Positions 33,172 through 41,918 of a DNA stretch of 64,000 nucleotides are shown here, one piece after another. The stretch spans positions 21,664 through 85,663 of the forward strand of contig NZ_BMQP01000035.1 of the NCBI RefSeq assembly GCF_014648175.1. Reading direction: 5' to 3'. The stretch is from Planobispora rosea. GTDB lineage: Bacteria; Actinomycetota; Actinomycetes; Streptosporangiales; Streptosporangiaceae. Below the pieces are notes generated by a model. It made no database searches and was not told the DNA's origin. It saw only the letters and a list, made by a program, of their open reading frames with translations. Position numbers and translations under genes: made by a program. The first letter of the stretch is position 1. Each line of letters begins with the position of its first letter.

Positions 33172-34334
33172 CCGCCGACCGCGGCGCCCCAGCCGGTGGC
33201 CAGGACCTCCTTGGCCTTGTTGATCTGGGCCTCCGTCGGGAAGGCCGGCTCGCCCTCGACCGGGGGCAGGTTGGCCGCGGCGGCCTTGTCCACCGAGCCG
33301 TCGGCCTGCATCGCGGGCAGCAGCACCGGGCGGGCGAAGCCGCCGAGATAGAGGTTCTGGCCCTCGGGGCTGTAGAGGAACTCCTGCCACAGGCGGGCGG
33401 CGGCCGGGTGCGGGGCGTCCTTGTTGATCGCCTGGGCGTAGAGCTGGAAGTACTTGCCGTCGGTCGGGACGACGGTCTTCCAGTCGATGCCCTTGCCGGC
33501 CATCACGGGGCCGTAGGCGGCGTTGTTGTAGTCCCAGTCGATGCTGATCTGGGTCTCGCCCTTCTCGATGGTGGCCGGGGTGGTCTCCACCGGGTTGAAG
33601 TTGCCGGCCTCCTTCAGCTTCTTGAAGAAGTCCAGGCCGGGCTGGATGTCGTCGAAGGAGCCGCCGTTGGCCAGGGCCGCCGCGTAGACGCCGCCGAAGG
33701 CCGAGCCGGACTGCGTCGGGTTGCCGTTCAGGGCGACCTTGCCCTTGTACTCCGGCTTGAGCAGGTCGGCGAAGGTCTCCGGGCACTCGGTGATCTTCTT
33801 GGCGTCGCAGCCGATCGAGATGTAGCCGCCGTAGTCGTTGGTCCAGAGGCCGTTCGGGTCCTTCTGGTTGGCCGGGATCTTGTCCCAGGTCTGCACCTTG
33901 TAGGGAGCGAACAGGCCCTCGGCCGCGCCGCTGATGGCGAAGGACTGGCCGATGTCGAGCACGTCGGGAGCGCGGTCCTGGCCCTTGCGCGTCTTCACCG
34001 CGTTGATCTCGTCGGCGCTGGAGGCGTCGGGGGTCTCCTCCTCGATCTCGATGCCGTACTTCGCCTTGAAGGTCTCGATGATCTTGCCGTAGTTGGCCCA
34101 GTCGTGCGGCAGGGCGATGACGTGGAGCCTGCCCTCCTTCTTGGCCGCCTCGACGAGCTTGTCCATCCCGCCGAAGTCGGCGGCGGAGGTGGCGGTCCTG
34201 GCGTTCACGCCGGGGGCGGAGCCGCTGCCGGCGGTGCCCTCGGGGGTGTCGGTCTGCGGGGCGGCTCCGCACGCCGCGGTCCCCACCAGGAGAAGAGCGG
34301 CCAGGCCGGCGGTACGGATTCGGGAAGCGATCAC
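33168..34334 (-). CDS. ABC importer substrate-binding lipoprotein
   Basis: 388 residues. The signal peptide IASRIRTAGLAALLLVGTAACG has a lipobox ending in Cys, then a Thr/Gly-rich linker. The mature part is a type II periplasmic-binding fold (LVEAAKKEGRLHVIALPHDWANYGKI, TFKAKYGIEIEEETPDASSADEI, ADGSVDKAAAANLPPVEGE) of the iron(III)/polyamine/2-aminoethylphosphonate cluster. GTG 34334 is chosen because GGGAGAC precedes it and the signal peptide then has normal length; the upstream ATG would add 12 residues. With a HutC-type regulator and a HAD hydrolase in the locus, a phosphonate or other phosphorylated small solute is plausible, not proven. Confidence 0.85.
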   Translation of the reverse strand: MIASRIRTAGLAALLLVGTAACGAAPQTDTPEGTAGSGSAPGVNARTATSAADFGGMDKLVEAAKKEGRLHVIALPHDWANYGKIIETFKAKYGIEIEEETPDASSADEINAVKTRKGQDRAPDVLDIGQSFAISGAAEGLFAPYKVQTWDKIPANQKDPNGLWTNDYGGYISIGCDAKKITECPETFADLLKPEYKGKVALNGNPTQSGSAFGGVYAAALANGGSFDDIQPGLDFFKKLKEAGNFNPVETTPATIEKGETQISIDWDYNNAAYGPVMAGKGIDWKTVVPTDGKYFQLYAQAINKDAPHPAAARLWQEFLYSPEGQNLYLGGFARPVLLPAMQADGSVDKAAAANLPPVEGEPAFPTEAQINKAKEVLATGWGAAVGG

Positions 34335-34383
34335 GATGTCTCCCAGCGGGGGTGTCGCGCGATATGCCATGAAACTAGGCGAA

Positions 34384-34397
34384 CTTGTCTGAACAAG
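34384..34397. promoter_or_regulatory. Candidate HutC-type operator
   Basis: CTTGT-CTGA-ACAAG is an inverted repeat in the divergent region between the binding-protein gene and the GntR gene. Its core GTCTGAAC is one base from the GT-N-TA-N-AC core bound by HutC-subfamily GntR proteins. It lies about 50 bp before the binding-protein start. Confidence 0.5.
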
Positions 34398-34543
34398 CTA
34401 GGCCCGGTGCCCCGGTCTCCGGTTTCCTCCGGATGAACGGCCGACGTCCATGTATGGAATGTAAGGACCGCTCCTTCAGCGGTGATCGATCCTTGCCTAG
34501 TGTGGAGGCGGAGCCGACAGCCGGTGCGCACAGCGAGGGAGTT

Positions 34544-35299
34544 ATGGCCGCCCGGTACGCACAGATCGCCGGAGAGCTGCGCGACTCGATCACGCGCGGC
34601 GAGTACGCCGTGGGCGCCCAGCTGCCCTCCGAGGCCGAGCTCGCCGTCCGCTTCGCGGTCTCGCGCGGCACCGTCCGCCAGGCGGTGGCCGTGCTCGGCG
34701 CCGAGGGGCTGGTCGGTTCCCGGCAGGGGGCCAGACGCATCGTGCTCGGGCGCGAGCGCAGTCAGAGCTTCGCCGAACTGCACAGCTTCGCCCAGTGGGC
34801 GTGGTCGATGGGCTACGAGGTCGGCGGCCGGGTGCTCCGGCAGGACCGCCGGGCCGCGGACGCCACGGAGGCCGCCCGGCTGGCCCTGCGCCCCGGTGAT
34901 CCGGTCCTGTCGGTGCTCCGCCTCCGTTCGCTGGAGGGCGAGCCGGTGATGCTGGAACGCACGGTCTACGCGGGCTGGATCGCCCCGGCCGTCGAGCGCC
35001 TCGACGCCGACTGCGCGTCGGTCACCCGGGCCCTCCGCGAGAGCGTGGGGCTGGTCTTCGCCTACGGGGAGCACCTCCTGGACGCGATCGCGGCGGGGAC
35101 CGAGGACGCCCGGCTGCTGGCCGTACGGCGGGGCAGCCCGTTGTTGCGGCAGCGGAGGGTCACCACCACCCCCGAGGGCCGCCCGGTCGAGTGGTCCGAC
35201 GACCGCTACCGGGCGGGCAGCGTGGCCTTCGGCGTCCGAAACTCGGTGGACGCCAACCCTCTCGTCCGGCAGGTGGGGGAGCTGCGCCCGTCCCCGTGA
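34544..35299 (+). CDS. GntR-family regulator, HutC subfamily (UTRA domain)
   Basis: 251 residues. The winged helix at 3-70 is YAQIAGELRDSITRGEYAVG, QLPSEAELAVRFAVSRGTVR, then QAVAVLGAEGLV. The UTRA ligand domain contains DPVLSVLRLRSLEGEPVMLERT and RRVTTTPEGRPVEWSDDRYRAGS. ATG 34544 follows GAGGGA. Divergent from the five-gene import operon and very likely its repressor, responding to the imported molecule or a derivative. Confidence 0.88.
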   Translation: MAARYAQIAGELRDSITRGEYAVGAQLPSEAELAVRFAVSRGTVRQAVAVLGAEGLVGSRQGARRIVLGRERSQSFAELHSFAQWAWSMGYEVGGRVLRQDRRAADATEAARLALRPGDPVLSVLRLRSLEGEPVMLERTVYAGWIAPAVERLDADCASVTRALRESVGLVFAYGEHLLDAIAAGTEDARLLAVRRGSPLLRQRRVTTTPEGRPVEWSDDRYRAGSVAFGVRNSVDANPLVRQVGELRPSP

Positions 35300-35337
35300 G
35301 CCGGGGGAGAGCCGTTCCGCGGGCGATCGGACGGGAC

Positions 35338-35373
35338 TTGCGCCGACCCCTGGTGAGAACGTATGTTCGAGAG
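35338..35373 (+). promoter_or_regulatory. LexA-type SOS box within a leaderless promoter
   Basis: GAAC-GTAT-GTTC at 35357-35368 followed by GA matches the actinobacterial LexA core GAAC-N4-GTTC. It overlaps a fair promoter: TTGCGC at 35338-35343, 18-base spacer, TATGTT at 35362-35367. The ATG of the next gene follows six bases later, so the transcript is probably leaderless and repressed by LexA. Confidence 0.6.
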
Positions 35374-35700
35374 ATGAAGACCCGTCTTCCCCCGGGTGAT
35401 CGTCCCGAAGCCGCGGGGGGAAGATCCGCCTTGAGCAGACTCTACGGCGACCCGATCGAGGTCTGGACCCGTGAGGGGGAGCCGATTCAGTTCGTCTGGC
35501 AGGACCGGCTCTACGCCGTCCGCCGGGTGGTCGACCACTGGGTGGTCGCCCGAGAGTGGTGGAAGACCTCCGAGGACGATCCCGGAGAGCGCCGCTTCTG
35601 GCGGGTCGAGGCCAGCCCCGGCCGTCGCCTGGGCACCTACGAGCTCCGCTTCGACACCGCGGGTGAGGGCTGGCTGCTGATCAGGGCGTGGGAGCGCTGA
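35374..35700 (+). CDS. DUF6504 family protein
   Basis: 108 residues, mainly beta. LYGDPIEVWTREGEPIQFVWQDRLYAVRRVVDHWVV and the C-terminal YELRFDTAGEGWLLIRAW fit the DUF6504 family, often found near translesion-polymerase genes of actinobacteria. No such polymerase lies in this window. The LexA-type box at its promoter suggests expression after DNA damage. ATG 35374 coincides with the predicted transcription start; a 61-residue upstream extension overlaps the GntR gene and is unlikely. Confidence 0.7.
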   Translation: MKTRLPPGDRPEAAGGRSALSRLYGDPIEVWTREGEPIQFVWQDRLYAVRRVVDHWVVAREWWKTSEDDPGERRFWRVEASPGRRLGTYELRFDTAGEGWLLIRAWER

Positions 35701-35789
35701 GGCGCGGCACCGCCCGTCCTGATCATCGGCCCGGCCCGGCCCGCCCGTCAGGACGCGCGGGCCGGGACACGAGGGCCGGGCCGCGCCGG

Positions 35790-36476
35790 TCAGGACGCGG
35801 GGGTGCCGATGTTCGGCACGGCCTGCTGGAGGGCGGGCGCGGCCTTGGCCGGGCGCCGGTGCCGGGCGCCGGACGTCTGGGCCCCGGTGATCTGCTGGAC
35901 GGTCGCCGCGCACAGCACCGCCGACAGGGCCACGGCGGCCAGCTCGGCCGGGCCGAGGCCGGTCAGGCCCGTCGCCGCGTGCGAGCTGAACGGCAACCGC
36001 ACGATCAGGACGATCGCGGCCAGCCAGCTCAGCCACCAGGCGGCCAGCAGGGCCAGCCAGTGGCTGCGACGGCCCTCGGCCGGCCGGCAGCCCTGCCAGA
36101 GGCGGTCCAGCAGCACCGGCGGGGCGGCCAGGTTGACCACCGGCACGAACCAGCCGCCCAGCAGCGACCTCACCGACGGGGCGGCGGGGCCGGCTCCCGG
36201 GCGCATCCGGACGAGCCAGAGCAGATAGGTGATGATCACGGAGATCGTGGCCGCCCCGGCGGACAGGATCAGAAGGGCGAAGACGGTCGCCGCCCCGGCG
36301 ACGGCACGGGCCCCGGAGGCCTGGGCGTCGGCGTCGAAGGCTGCGATCTCCAGTGCCAGCCGTGCCCCCCGTACCTGTTCGAACACGACGAGGGCGGCGA
36401 CGGCGAGCACCTGGACGGCCAGAGCCGCGTAGACCGCCGAAGCGGATCTCCTGCGTGAGGGCGAGAGCGGGCGCAT
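35790..36476 (-). CDS. DUF4328 membrane protein
   Basis: 228 residues with four to five helices: AVYAALAVQVLAVAALVVF, ATVFALLILSAGAATISVI, then the conserved WFVPVVNLAAPPVLLDRLWQG loop, two further helices, and a Lys/Arg/Pro-rich tail. Actinobacterial membrane family of unknown role. It lies just downstream of an orphan response regulator on the same strand (66 bp apart). Confidence 0.7.
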   Translation of the reverse strand: MRPLSPSRRRSASAVYAALAVQVLAVAALVVFEQVRGARLALEIAAFDADAQASGARAVAGAATVFALLILSAGAATISVIITYLLWLVRMRPGAGPAAPSVRSLLGGWFVPVVNLAAPPVLLDRLWQGCRPAEGRRSHWLALLAAWWLSWLAAIVLIVRLPFSSHAATGLTGLGPAELAAVALSAVLCAATVQQITGAQTSGARHRRPAKAAPALQQAVPNIGTPAS

Positions 36477-36542
36477 GTGAATCTCCCCCCGGCATGCGCT
36501 GAAGGACCTGCCCTTCTTCTATCCCTCCGGAGCCTTTCCCAA

Positions 36543-37196
36543 TCAACTCACCACGCCGGACTCCCAGGCCCAGGCGGCGATCTCCACGCGATTCCTTGCC
36601 CCGAGCTTGGCCTGGACGCTGCCGAGGTGCGTCTTGACCGTCGAGAGCGAGACGAACAGCTCCGCGGCGACCTCCTGGTTGGTCCGGCCCCGGGCCACCA
36701 GCCGGACCACGTCGAGCTCCCGCTCCGTCAGCGGATCGACGGGCGGCCGGACGGCGCGGCCCGCCGGGGGACGGGCCAGGTGCTCCAGCAGCCGTACGGT
36801 CACCGACGGCGAGACCAGCGCGTCCCCGGCCGCCGCCGCCCGGATCGCCTCGATCAGCAGGGCCGGGCCGCTGTCCTTGAGCAGGAACCCGGTCGCCCCC
36901 GAGCGCAGCGCCCCGTAGACGTACTCGTCGAGGTCGAACGTGGTGACGATGACCACGCGCATCGGGTCGGCGACCCCGGGCCCGGCGAGGATCCGGGTGG
37001 CCTCCAGCCCGTCCAGCCGCGGCATCCGGATGTCGAGCAGGCACACGTCGGGCCGGAGCCGCCGCGCGTGCTCCACCGCCTCGGCGCCGTCCGCGGCGGT
37101 CGCCACGACCTCCATGTCCGGCTGGGCGTCCAGGATCATCCGGAAACCGGTCCGGACAAGCTCCTGGTCGTCGGCGATGAGAACCCGAATCGTCAC
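36543..37196 (-). CDS. Response regulator, NarL/LuxR type
   Basis: 217 residues. The receiver domain (1-120) has acidic DD at 8-9, phospho-acceptor Asp in VCLLDIRMP (near 54), Thr in VIVTTFD and Lys in LLKDSGP. The C-terminal LuxR HTH is DPLTERELDVVRLVARGRTN and QEVAAELFVSLSTVKTHLGS. GTG 37196 has only a weak ribosome site. No histidine kinase is encoded nearby, so it is an orphan or its kinase lies elsewhere. The ABC pair starting 124 bp away on the other strand is a natural target. Confidence 0.88.
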   Translation of the reverse strand: MTIRVLIADDQELVRTGFRMILDAQPDMEVVATAADGAEAVEHARRLRPDVCLLDIRMPRLDGLEATRILAGPGVADPMRVVIVTTFDLDEYVYGALRSGATGFLLKDSGPALLIEAIRAAAAGDALVSPSVTVRLLEHLARPPAGRAVRPPVDPLTERELDVVRLVARGRTNQEVAAELFVSLSTVKTHLGSVQAKLGARNRVEIAAWAWESGVVS

Positions 37197-37319
37197 GTGA
37201 TCGATTCTGCCAGCCGCCCGGTGGAGGCAGACCATCGGCCGTTCGGACGAGACCTCCGGGGGAGGATCGGACGCCCGGCCGATCCGCGGGGGCGCTCCCG
37301 GACGGGAGAGTCGTTCACC

Positions 37320-38138
37320 ATGACGGCTGTTGTTCTTGAGGGATTCGACCTGGTGAAACGGTTCGGCTCGACCGTGGCGCTGGACGGCGTCGGGCTGGCG
37401 GTCGGGCGCGGCGAGGCTGTGGCGATCATGGGACCGAGCGGGTCGGGGAAGTCCACCCTGCTGCACTGTCTGGCGGGGATCACCCGGCCGGACGCGGGTG
37501 AGGTGCACCTGCTCGGGCAGCGGGTGGACGCGATGGGGGAGCGGCAGCGCAGCGCCCTGCGCCGGACCCGGTTCGGGTTCGTGTTCCAGTTCGGCCAGCT
37601 CCTGCCCGAGCTCCCGGCCGAGGAGAACGTCGCGCTGCCCCTCATGCTCGGCGGGACGTCCCGGGCCGAGGCCGTACGGCGGGCGCGGGAGTGGTTCGGC
37701 CCGCTCGGGCTGGGCGGCATGGAGGGACGGCGGCCCGGCGAGCTGTCCGGCGGACAGGCCCAGCGGGTGGCGATCGCCCGCGCGCTGATCACCCGGCCCG
37801 CGGTGGTCTTCGCCGACGAGCCGACCGGCGCGCTCGACCAGGCCACCGGGCACGACACGATGCGCCTGCTGGTGGAGGCGACCCGGGGCAACGACGCCTC
37901 GCTGGTGGTGGTCACCCACGATCCGCAGGTGGCCCGCTGGTGCGACCGCACGGTAGAGGTGCGCGACGGCCGCATCCTCACCGGCGCGGGCACGGCGGCC
38001 GGGCCGTACCCGGGGCATGACGCGCGGGGTTACCCCGGCCATGATGCCCAGGCTCATCCCGGCCATGACGTGCGGGGACATCCCGGAAACGACGGGCCGG
38101 GCTCCCTGACCCGGATCCTGCCCGGGAGGAACGGATGA
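37320..38138 (+). CDS. MacB/LolD-type ABC ATPase with His-rich tail
   Basis: 272 residues. Walker A GPSGSGKST, Q-loop FVFQFGQLLPELPAEENVALPL, signature LSGGQAQRVAIARAL, Walker B VVFADEPTGALD, H-loop VVVTHDPQV. After the ATPase core (about 225 residues) a tail with four copies of an eight-residue P-G-H-D-x-x-x-x unit (24-bp DNA period, about 38008-38100) follows, giving several His and Asp residues that could bind metal. It overlaps the permease by four bases (ATGA). Confidence 0.88.
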   Translation: MTAVVLEGFDLVKRFGSTVALDGVGLAVGRGEAVAIMGPSGSGKSTLLHCLAGITRPDAGEVHLLGQRVDAMGERQRSALRRTRFGFVFQFGQLLPELPAEENVALPLMLGGTSRAEAVRRAREWFGPLGLGGMEGRRPGELSGGQAQRVAIARALITRPAVVFADEPTGALDQATGHDTMRLLVEATRGNDASLVVVTHDPQVARWCDRTVEVRDGRILTGAGTAAGPYPGHDARGYPGHDAQAHPGHDVRGHPGNDGPGSLTRILPGRNG

Positions 38139-40144
38139 GCGGGCTGCTGGGGCTGAGCTGGCGGCTGCTGCGCGGCGGCGGGCGCCGGGGGCTGCTGGGC
38201 GCGGGGCTGACCGCGGTGGCGGTGGCGGTCAGCACCGCGCTCCTGATCTTCTCCGTCTCGGCCAACGTGGCCTTCCAGGGCCGGGCCGAGCGGGAGGCGT
38301 GGCGCAACCCGGTCGCGGCGGGCACGGCGGCCGTGGCCGTCCAGGCGGTGCGCAAGGACTATGTGCGCGACCGGACCGTCACGGTCGTGGACCTGGCCGT
38401 GCTGAAGCCCGGGACGGCCCCGCCGCCCGGCCTGGACCGGCTTCCCGCCCCGGGCGAGGTCTGGTTCTCCCCGGCGCTGGCGGAACTCGCCCGCGAGCTC
38501 CCGGCCGGTGAGCTCGCGGGCCGGTTCCCGGAGAAGGTCGCCGGGACCATCGGGGACGAGGCGCTGGTCCACCCCGGCGAGCTGGTCGCGGTCCGCGGCC
38601 AGGCGCCGGACTCCCCGATCATGAGGGCCGCGGCCACCGGCGACCCGCGCGACGGGTTCCCGCCGACGCGGGTGGCGGACTTCACCGGGACCCCCTCGCC
38701 CGACGCCCAGGCGTACCAGGCGCTCGCGCTGATCGCGACCGTGCTCATGGCCGTGCCGCTGCTGGTGTTCGGGGGCGCGGCGGCCCGGCTCACGGTGGCC
38801 CGCCGCGACCAGCGGCTGGCCGCGCTGCGGCTGGTCGGCGCCACCCCCGGACAGGTGGTGACGATGACCGTCGCCGAGGCGGTGATCACCGCGGTGGCCG
38901 GCGCGGTCGCGGGCACGGTCCTGTACGGCCTGCTCACCCCGTTGCTGGCCGGGATCGAGATCGGGGGCGGTTCCTGGTTCGCCGCCGACCTGTGGCCGGA
39001 CGTGCCGTACACGCTCGCCGTCCTGGGGGCCGTGCCGCTGCTCGTCGGCCTGTCCGCGGTCGTCGGGCTGCGCCGGGTCGTGGTCAGCCCGCTGGGCGTG
39101 GCCCGGCGGGAGACCCCTCCGGCCATGCGGGTGGTCCGGGTCGTCGCGCTGCTGGCCGTCCTGGCGGTGGTGCCCACGCTCGGTGCCGGCTCCGCGGCCG
39201 GGGTGGTCGCCGTCGTGCTCGGCCTGGCGTTCCTCGCCATCAACCTGACCGGCCCCTGGGTGGTCGGGGTGATCGGCGGGATCACGGCCCGGACGGCGCG
39301 CGGGCCCGCCCGCCTGCTGGCCGGGCGCCGCCTGGTCGACGACCCCCGGGCGGCCTGGCGGACCGTGAGCGGGGTGGCCATGACCGGGTTCGTGGCCGGG
39401 TTCATCGGGTTCCTGAGCCCGTCGAGCGGCCTGCTCGGGGACGCGGACGCCGCCACCCTGCGCGTCACGGTCCCCACCGCCCAGGCGTCCCAGCTCACCG
39501 CCGAGGCCCGGGAGCGCCTGTCGGAGGCGGGCGTCCCGGCGCGGGTGGCGGTGACGGGCACGGGCGAGAGCAGGTTCCTCGCCGTCACCGTCGGGAAGCC
39601 GGCGCGGGCGGACGAGACGGCGGCGGACGAGACGGCGGCGGACGAGACGGCGGCGGACGAGGCGGCGGTGGACCGGGCCAGGACCGCGCTCGGCGGACTG
39701 GTCCCCGGCCGTACGGCCACCTCCGCCGCCGACGAGGAGCGCTTCGGCGTCCTGCTGCTGAAGGACGTCGGCACCGGAACCGTCGTCGTGCTCACCGTCT
39801 CGTTCCTGGTCGCCGTCGTCAGCGCCGGGATCACCGCGGCCTCCTCGATCCTCGACCGCCGGCAGACCTACGCCCTGCTCCGGCTGGCGGGCACCCCGCT
39901 GGAGGTCCTCAACCGGGCGCGCCGCGCCGAGACGCTCGTCCCGCTGGCGGTCATGGGCGGCGGATCCATCCTGGTCGGGATGTTCTGCGCCGTGCCGTTC
40001 TCGTTCTCCTCGGTGAACATCGGCGGGATGACCATCCTGCTGGTCTGCGTGACCCTCGGCTTCGCCGGGGTGATCGGCGCGGGCGCGGCGAGCGCCCCGC
40101 TGCTCCGCTCGGTCACCGCCGACCCCGCCCCGCGCCCGGACTGA
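38135..40144 (+). CDS. FtsX-like ABC permease
   Basis: 669 residues. One N-terminal helix (GLLGAGLTAVAVAVSTALLIFSV) is followed by an extracellular domain, then FtsX-type helices near 190-300 (DQRLAALRLVGATPGQVVTMTVAEAVITAV) and a second set after 560 (RRQTYALLRLAGTPLEVLNRARRAETLV). The central extracellular loop carries DETAADETAADETAADEAA from four 15-bp units at 39611-39670. Such transporters move lipids, peptides or act as mechanotransmitters rather than import solutes. A terminator follows. Confidence 0.85.
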   Translation: MSGLLGLSWRLLRGGGRRGLLGAGLTAVAVAVSTALLIFSVSANVAFQGRAEREAWRNPVAAGTAAVAVQAVRKDYVRDRTVTVVDLAVLKPGTAPPPGLDRLPAPGEVWFSPALAELARELPAGELAGRFPEKVAGTIGDEALVHPGELVAVRGQAPDSPIMRAAATGDPRDGFPPTRVADFTGTPSPDAQAYQALALIATVLMAVPLLVFGGAAARLTVARRDQRLAALRLVGATPGQVVTMTVAEAVITAVAGAVAGTVLYGLLTPLLAGIEIGGGSWFAADLWPDVPYTLAVLGAVPLLVGLSAVVGLRRVVVSPLGVARRETPPAMRVVRVVALLAVLAVVPTLGAGSAAGVVAVVLGLAFLAINLTGPWVVGVIGGITARTARGPARLLAGRRLVDDPRAAWRTVSGVAMTGFVAGFIGFLSPSSGLLGDADAATLRVTVPTAQASQLTAEARERLSEAGVPARVAVTGTGESRFLAVTVGKPARADETAADETAADETAADEAAVDRARTALGGLVPGRTATSAADEERFGVLLLKDVGTGTVVVLTVSFLVAVVSAGITAASSILDRRQTYALLRLAGTPLEVLNRARRAETLVPLAVMGGGSILVGMFCAVPFSFSSVNIGGMTILLVCVTLGFAGVIGAGAASAPLLRSVTADPAPRPD

Positions 40145-40200
40145 GGACCCCTGCCCCGCTCCCGCACTGAGGGGCCCCGCCCCTCTCCCGGGAGCGGCAG

Positions 40201-40235
40201 ACCGGCCCGGGAGGATTTTCTCCGCCCGGGCCGGT
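40201..40235 (+). terminator. Terminator hairpin after the FtsX-like permease
   Basis: A perfect 11-bp stem, ACCGGCCCGGG at 40201-40211 with its complement at 40225-40235, 13-base loop containing TTTT. Confidence 0.6.
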
Positions 40236-40266
40236 AATCGAGGGCCCCGGAGAGGGACTACTGGGT

Positions 40267-40770
40267 GTGGACGATCCCGAAGCGCGGTTCACCGCGCTGT
40301 ACGACCGGCACTACCGGAACGTGCTCGGCTACGCGTTGCTGCGGGCCGAGCGGCAGGCGGCCGAGGACGTCGCCAGCGAGACCTTCCTGATCGCCTGGCG
40401 GCGGCTGGACAGCGTGCCGGACCGGCCGCTGCCCTGGCTGCTGGGCGTGGCCCGCAACCTGCTGCGCAAGCACCACGAGCGCGGCCCACGGTGGGTGACC
40501 TCCGCCGAGCGGCTCGTCGCGCTGGTCCCGGAGGGGGACGTGGCGGATGAGGTCTCCGAGCGGCGGGCGGCGCTGGAGGCGCTCGCCGTACTCCCCGAGC
40601 ACGAGGTCGAGGCGGTGATCCTGGCCAGCTGGTACGGCCTGGGCCCGGCCGAGGCCGCCAAGGTGGCGGGCTGCTCGGCCCGGGCGTTCTCGGTCCGGCT
40701 GCACCGTGCGCGCCGCCGTCTGGCCGATGCGCTGAACCTCGCCCGTACGACCCTTCAGGAGCAGAGATGA
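40267..40770 (+). CDS. ECF-type sigma factor
   Basis: 167 residues. Region 2 is EARFTALYDRHYRNVLGYALLRAERQAAEDVASETFLIAWRRLD and region 4 EALAVLPEHEVEAVILASWYGLGPAEAAKVAGCSARAFSVRLHRARRRL. GTG 40267 has GGAGAGGGA 10 bases upstream. It overlaps the next gene by four bases, the usual arrangement for a sigma factor and its membrane regulator. Confidence 0.88.
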   Translation: MDDPEARFTALYDRHYRNVLGYALLRAERQAAEDVASETFLIAWRRLDSVPDRPLPWLLGVARNLLRKHHERGPRWVTSAERLVALVPEGDVADEVSERRAALEALAVLPEHEVEAVILASWYGLGPAEAAKVAGCSARAFSVRLHRARRRLADALNLARTTLQEQR

Positions 40771-41894
40771 CGACCGACGACCTGATCGTGGCCCTGCGCC
40801 CCGACGACGTCCTGGACGAGACCTACCGGCGCCGCCGCGAGGCCGATCTCGCCCGTGTCCTGGCCACCCCCCGGCCCCGCCGCACCTTCCTCCGCGTCCG
40901 CTCCCTGCCCCGGGGGACGCGCCTGGCCCTGGCGGGCACGGCCGTCGCGGGGCTGGTCGCGGCCGTGGCCGTACCGGCGGCCGTCACCGGTACGGCGTCC
41001 GGCGAGCCGGGCGGAGGCGGGGTCCTCTCCGGATCCTCGGCCTCTCCCGAAGCCCCGGCCGCGCCCACCGTGACACTCGACGCCCGGTCGCTCCTGCTGG
41101 CGGGGGCAGAGCGGGTGGCGGACGAGGGGGAGCCGCGGGGCCGCTACTGGTTCGAGCGGACCCGGACCTTCGAGCCGGTGGAGTCCGGCGCGGTGGTCGC
41201 GCACTCCGACGAGCTCTGGTACGACGGACGCGACGGCAGCGGGCTGTTCAACCAGGATGTCGAGGTCGCCTTCGCCGACCGGGCCGACGAGGCCGCCTGG
41301 AAGGAGAAGGGCTCCCCGCGCCTGTGGCCGGGGCCGCAGCGGCGGGACTTCTCCCGGATCTCCCTGAAGTGGGAGGTCGGCGACCGGACGCTGACCATGG
41401 ACGACGTCCGGCGGCTGCCCGGCGACGCCGGGGAGCTCGAACGGTGGCTGCGGGCGGCGCACCGGGCCGGCGGGGACGGGTCCCTCCCGTCCTTCCCGGC
41501 CTTCGCGTTCGGCGCCGCGCGCCACCTGCTGTCCTCCCCGGCGTCCCCGGCCACGCGCGCCGCGATGTTGCGGATCCTCGCCGCCCAGCCGGGCCTCACC
41601 CTGCAACGGGGGGTCACCGACCCGCTCGGCCGCACCGGCGCCGCGGTCACCCTGGAGGACGGCGCCGTCCGGCTGGTCGTCGACGAGTCCGGGGCGCGCC
41701 TGCTGGCCTTCGAATACCGGGGCCCGGACGAGGACCCGGACGAGGACCCGGGCGGGGATCCGGGTGAGAGCCCGGACGGGGAGGCCCCCGGGGACGGCCG
41801 CACCGTGCACCTCCCCTTCCGCGAGGGATTCAAGGTCGCTTACGAGTCCTCGGGCTGGGTCGCCGCCCCCGGCGCCCACCCCCGGGCGCGGTGA
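40767..41894 (+). CDS. CU044_5270-like membrane protein, likely sigma-factor partner
   Basis: 375 residues. A 50-residue cytoplasmic head (DVLDETYRRRREADLARVLATP) precedes one helix (LALAGTAVAGLVAAVAVPAAV). The extracellular part contains WFERTRTFEPVE, SGLFNQDVE and LERWLRAAHRAGGDGSLP, then an acidic DEDPDEDPGGDPGE loop. The organisation fits the actinobacterial CU044_5270 family, commonly paired with ECF sigma factors. It may act as an anti-sigma factor, but no zinc-binding anti-sigma motif is visible. Confidence 0.65.
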   Translation: MTTDDLIVALRPDDVLDETYRRRREADLARVLATPRPRRTFLRVRSLPRGTRLALAGTAVAGLVAAVAVPAAVTGTASGEPGGGGVLSGSSASPEAPAAPTVTLDARSLLLAGAERVADEGEPRGRYWFERTRTFEPVESGAVVAHSDELWYDGRDGSGLFNQDVEVAFADRADEAAWKEKGSPRLWPGPQRRDFSRISLKWEVGDRTLTMDDVRRLPGDAGELERWLRAAHRAGGDGSLPSFPAFAFGAARHLLSSPASPATRAAMLRILAAQPGLTLQRGVTDPLGRTGAAVTLEDGAVRLVVDESGARLLAFEYRGPDEDPDEDPGGDPGESPDGEAPGDGRTVHLPFREGFKVAYESSGWVAAPGAHPRAR

Positions 41895-41918
41895 CCCGCA
41901 CCCGCAGGCCGGGAGCGC

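Noticed and set aside
32233..34272. Apparent fusion of binding protein and permease in one frame
   Set aside because: The upstream part is an alternate frame of the binding-protein gene. The permease has its own double ATG at 33171/33168 overlapping the binding-protein stop.
36477..37319. A long N-terminal extension of the MacB-like ATPase
   Set aside because: The extension is antisense to the response regulator. The family N-terminus starts at ATG 37320.
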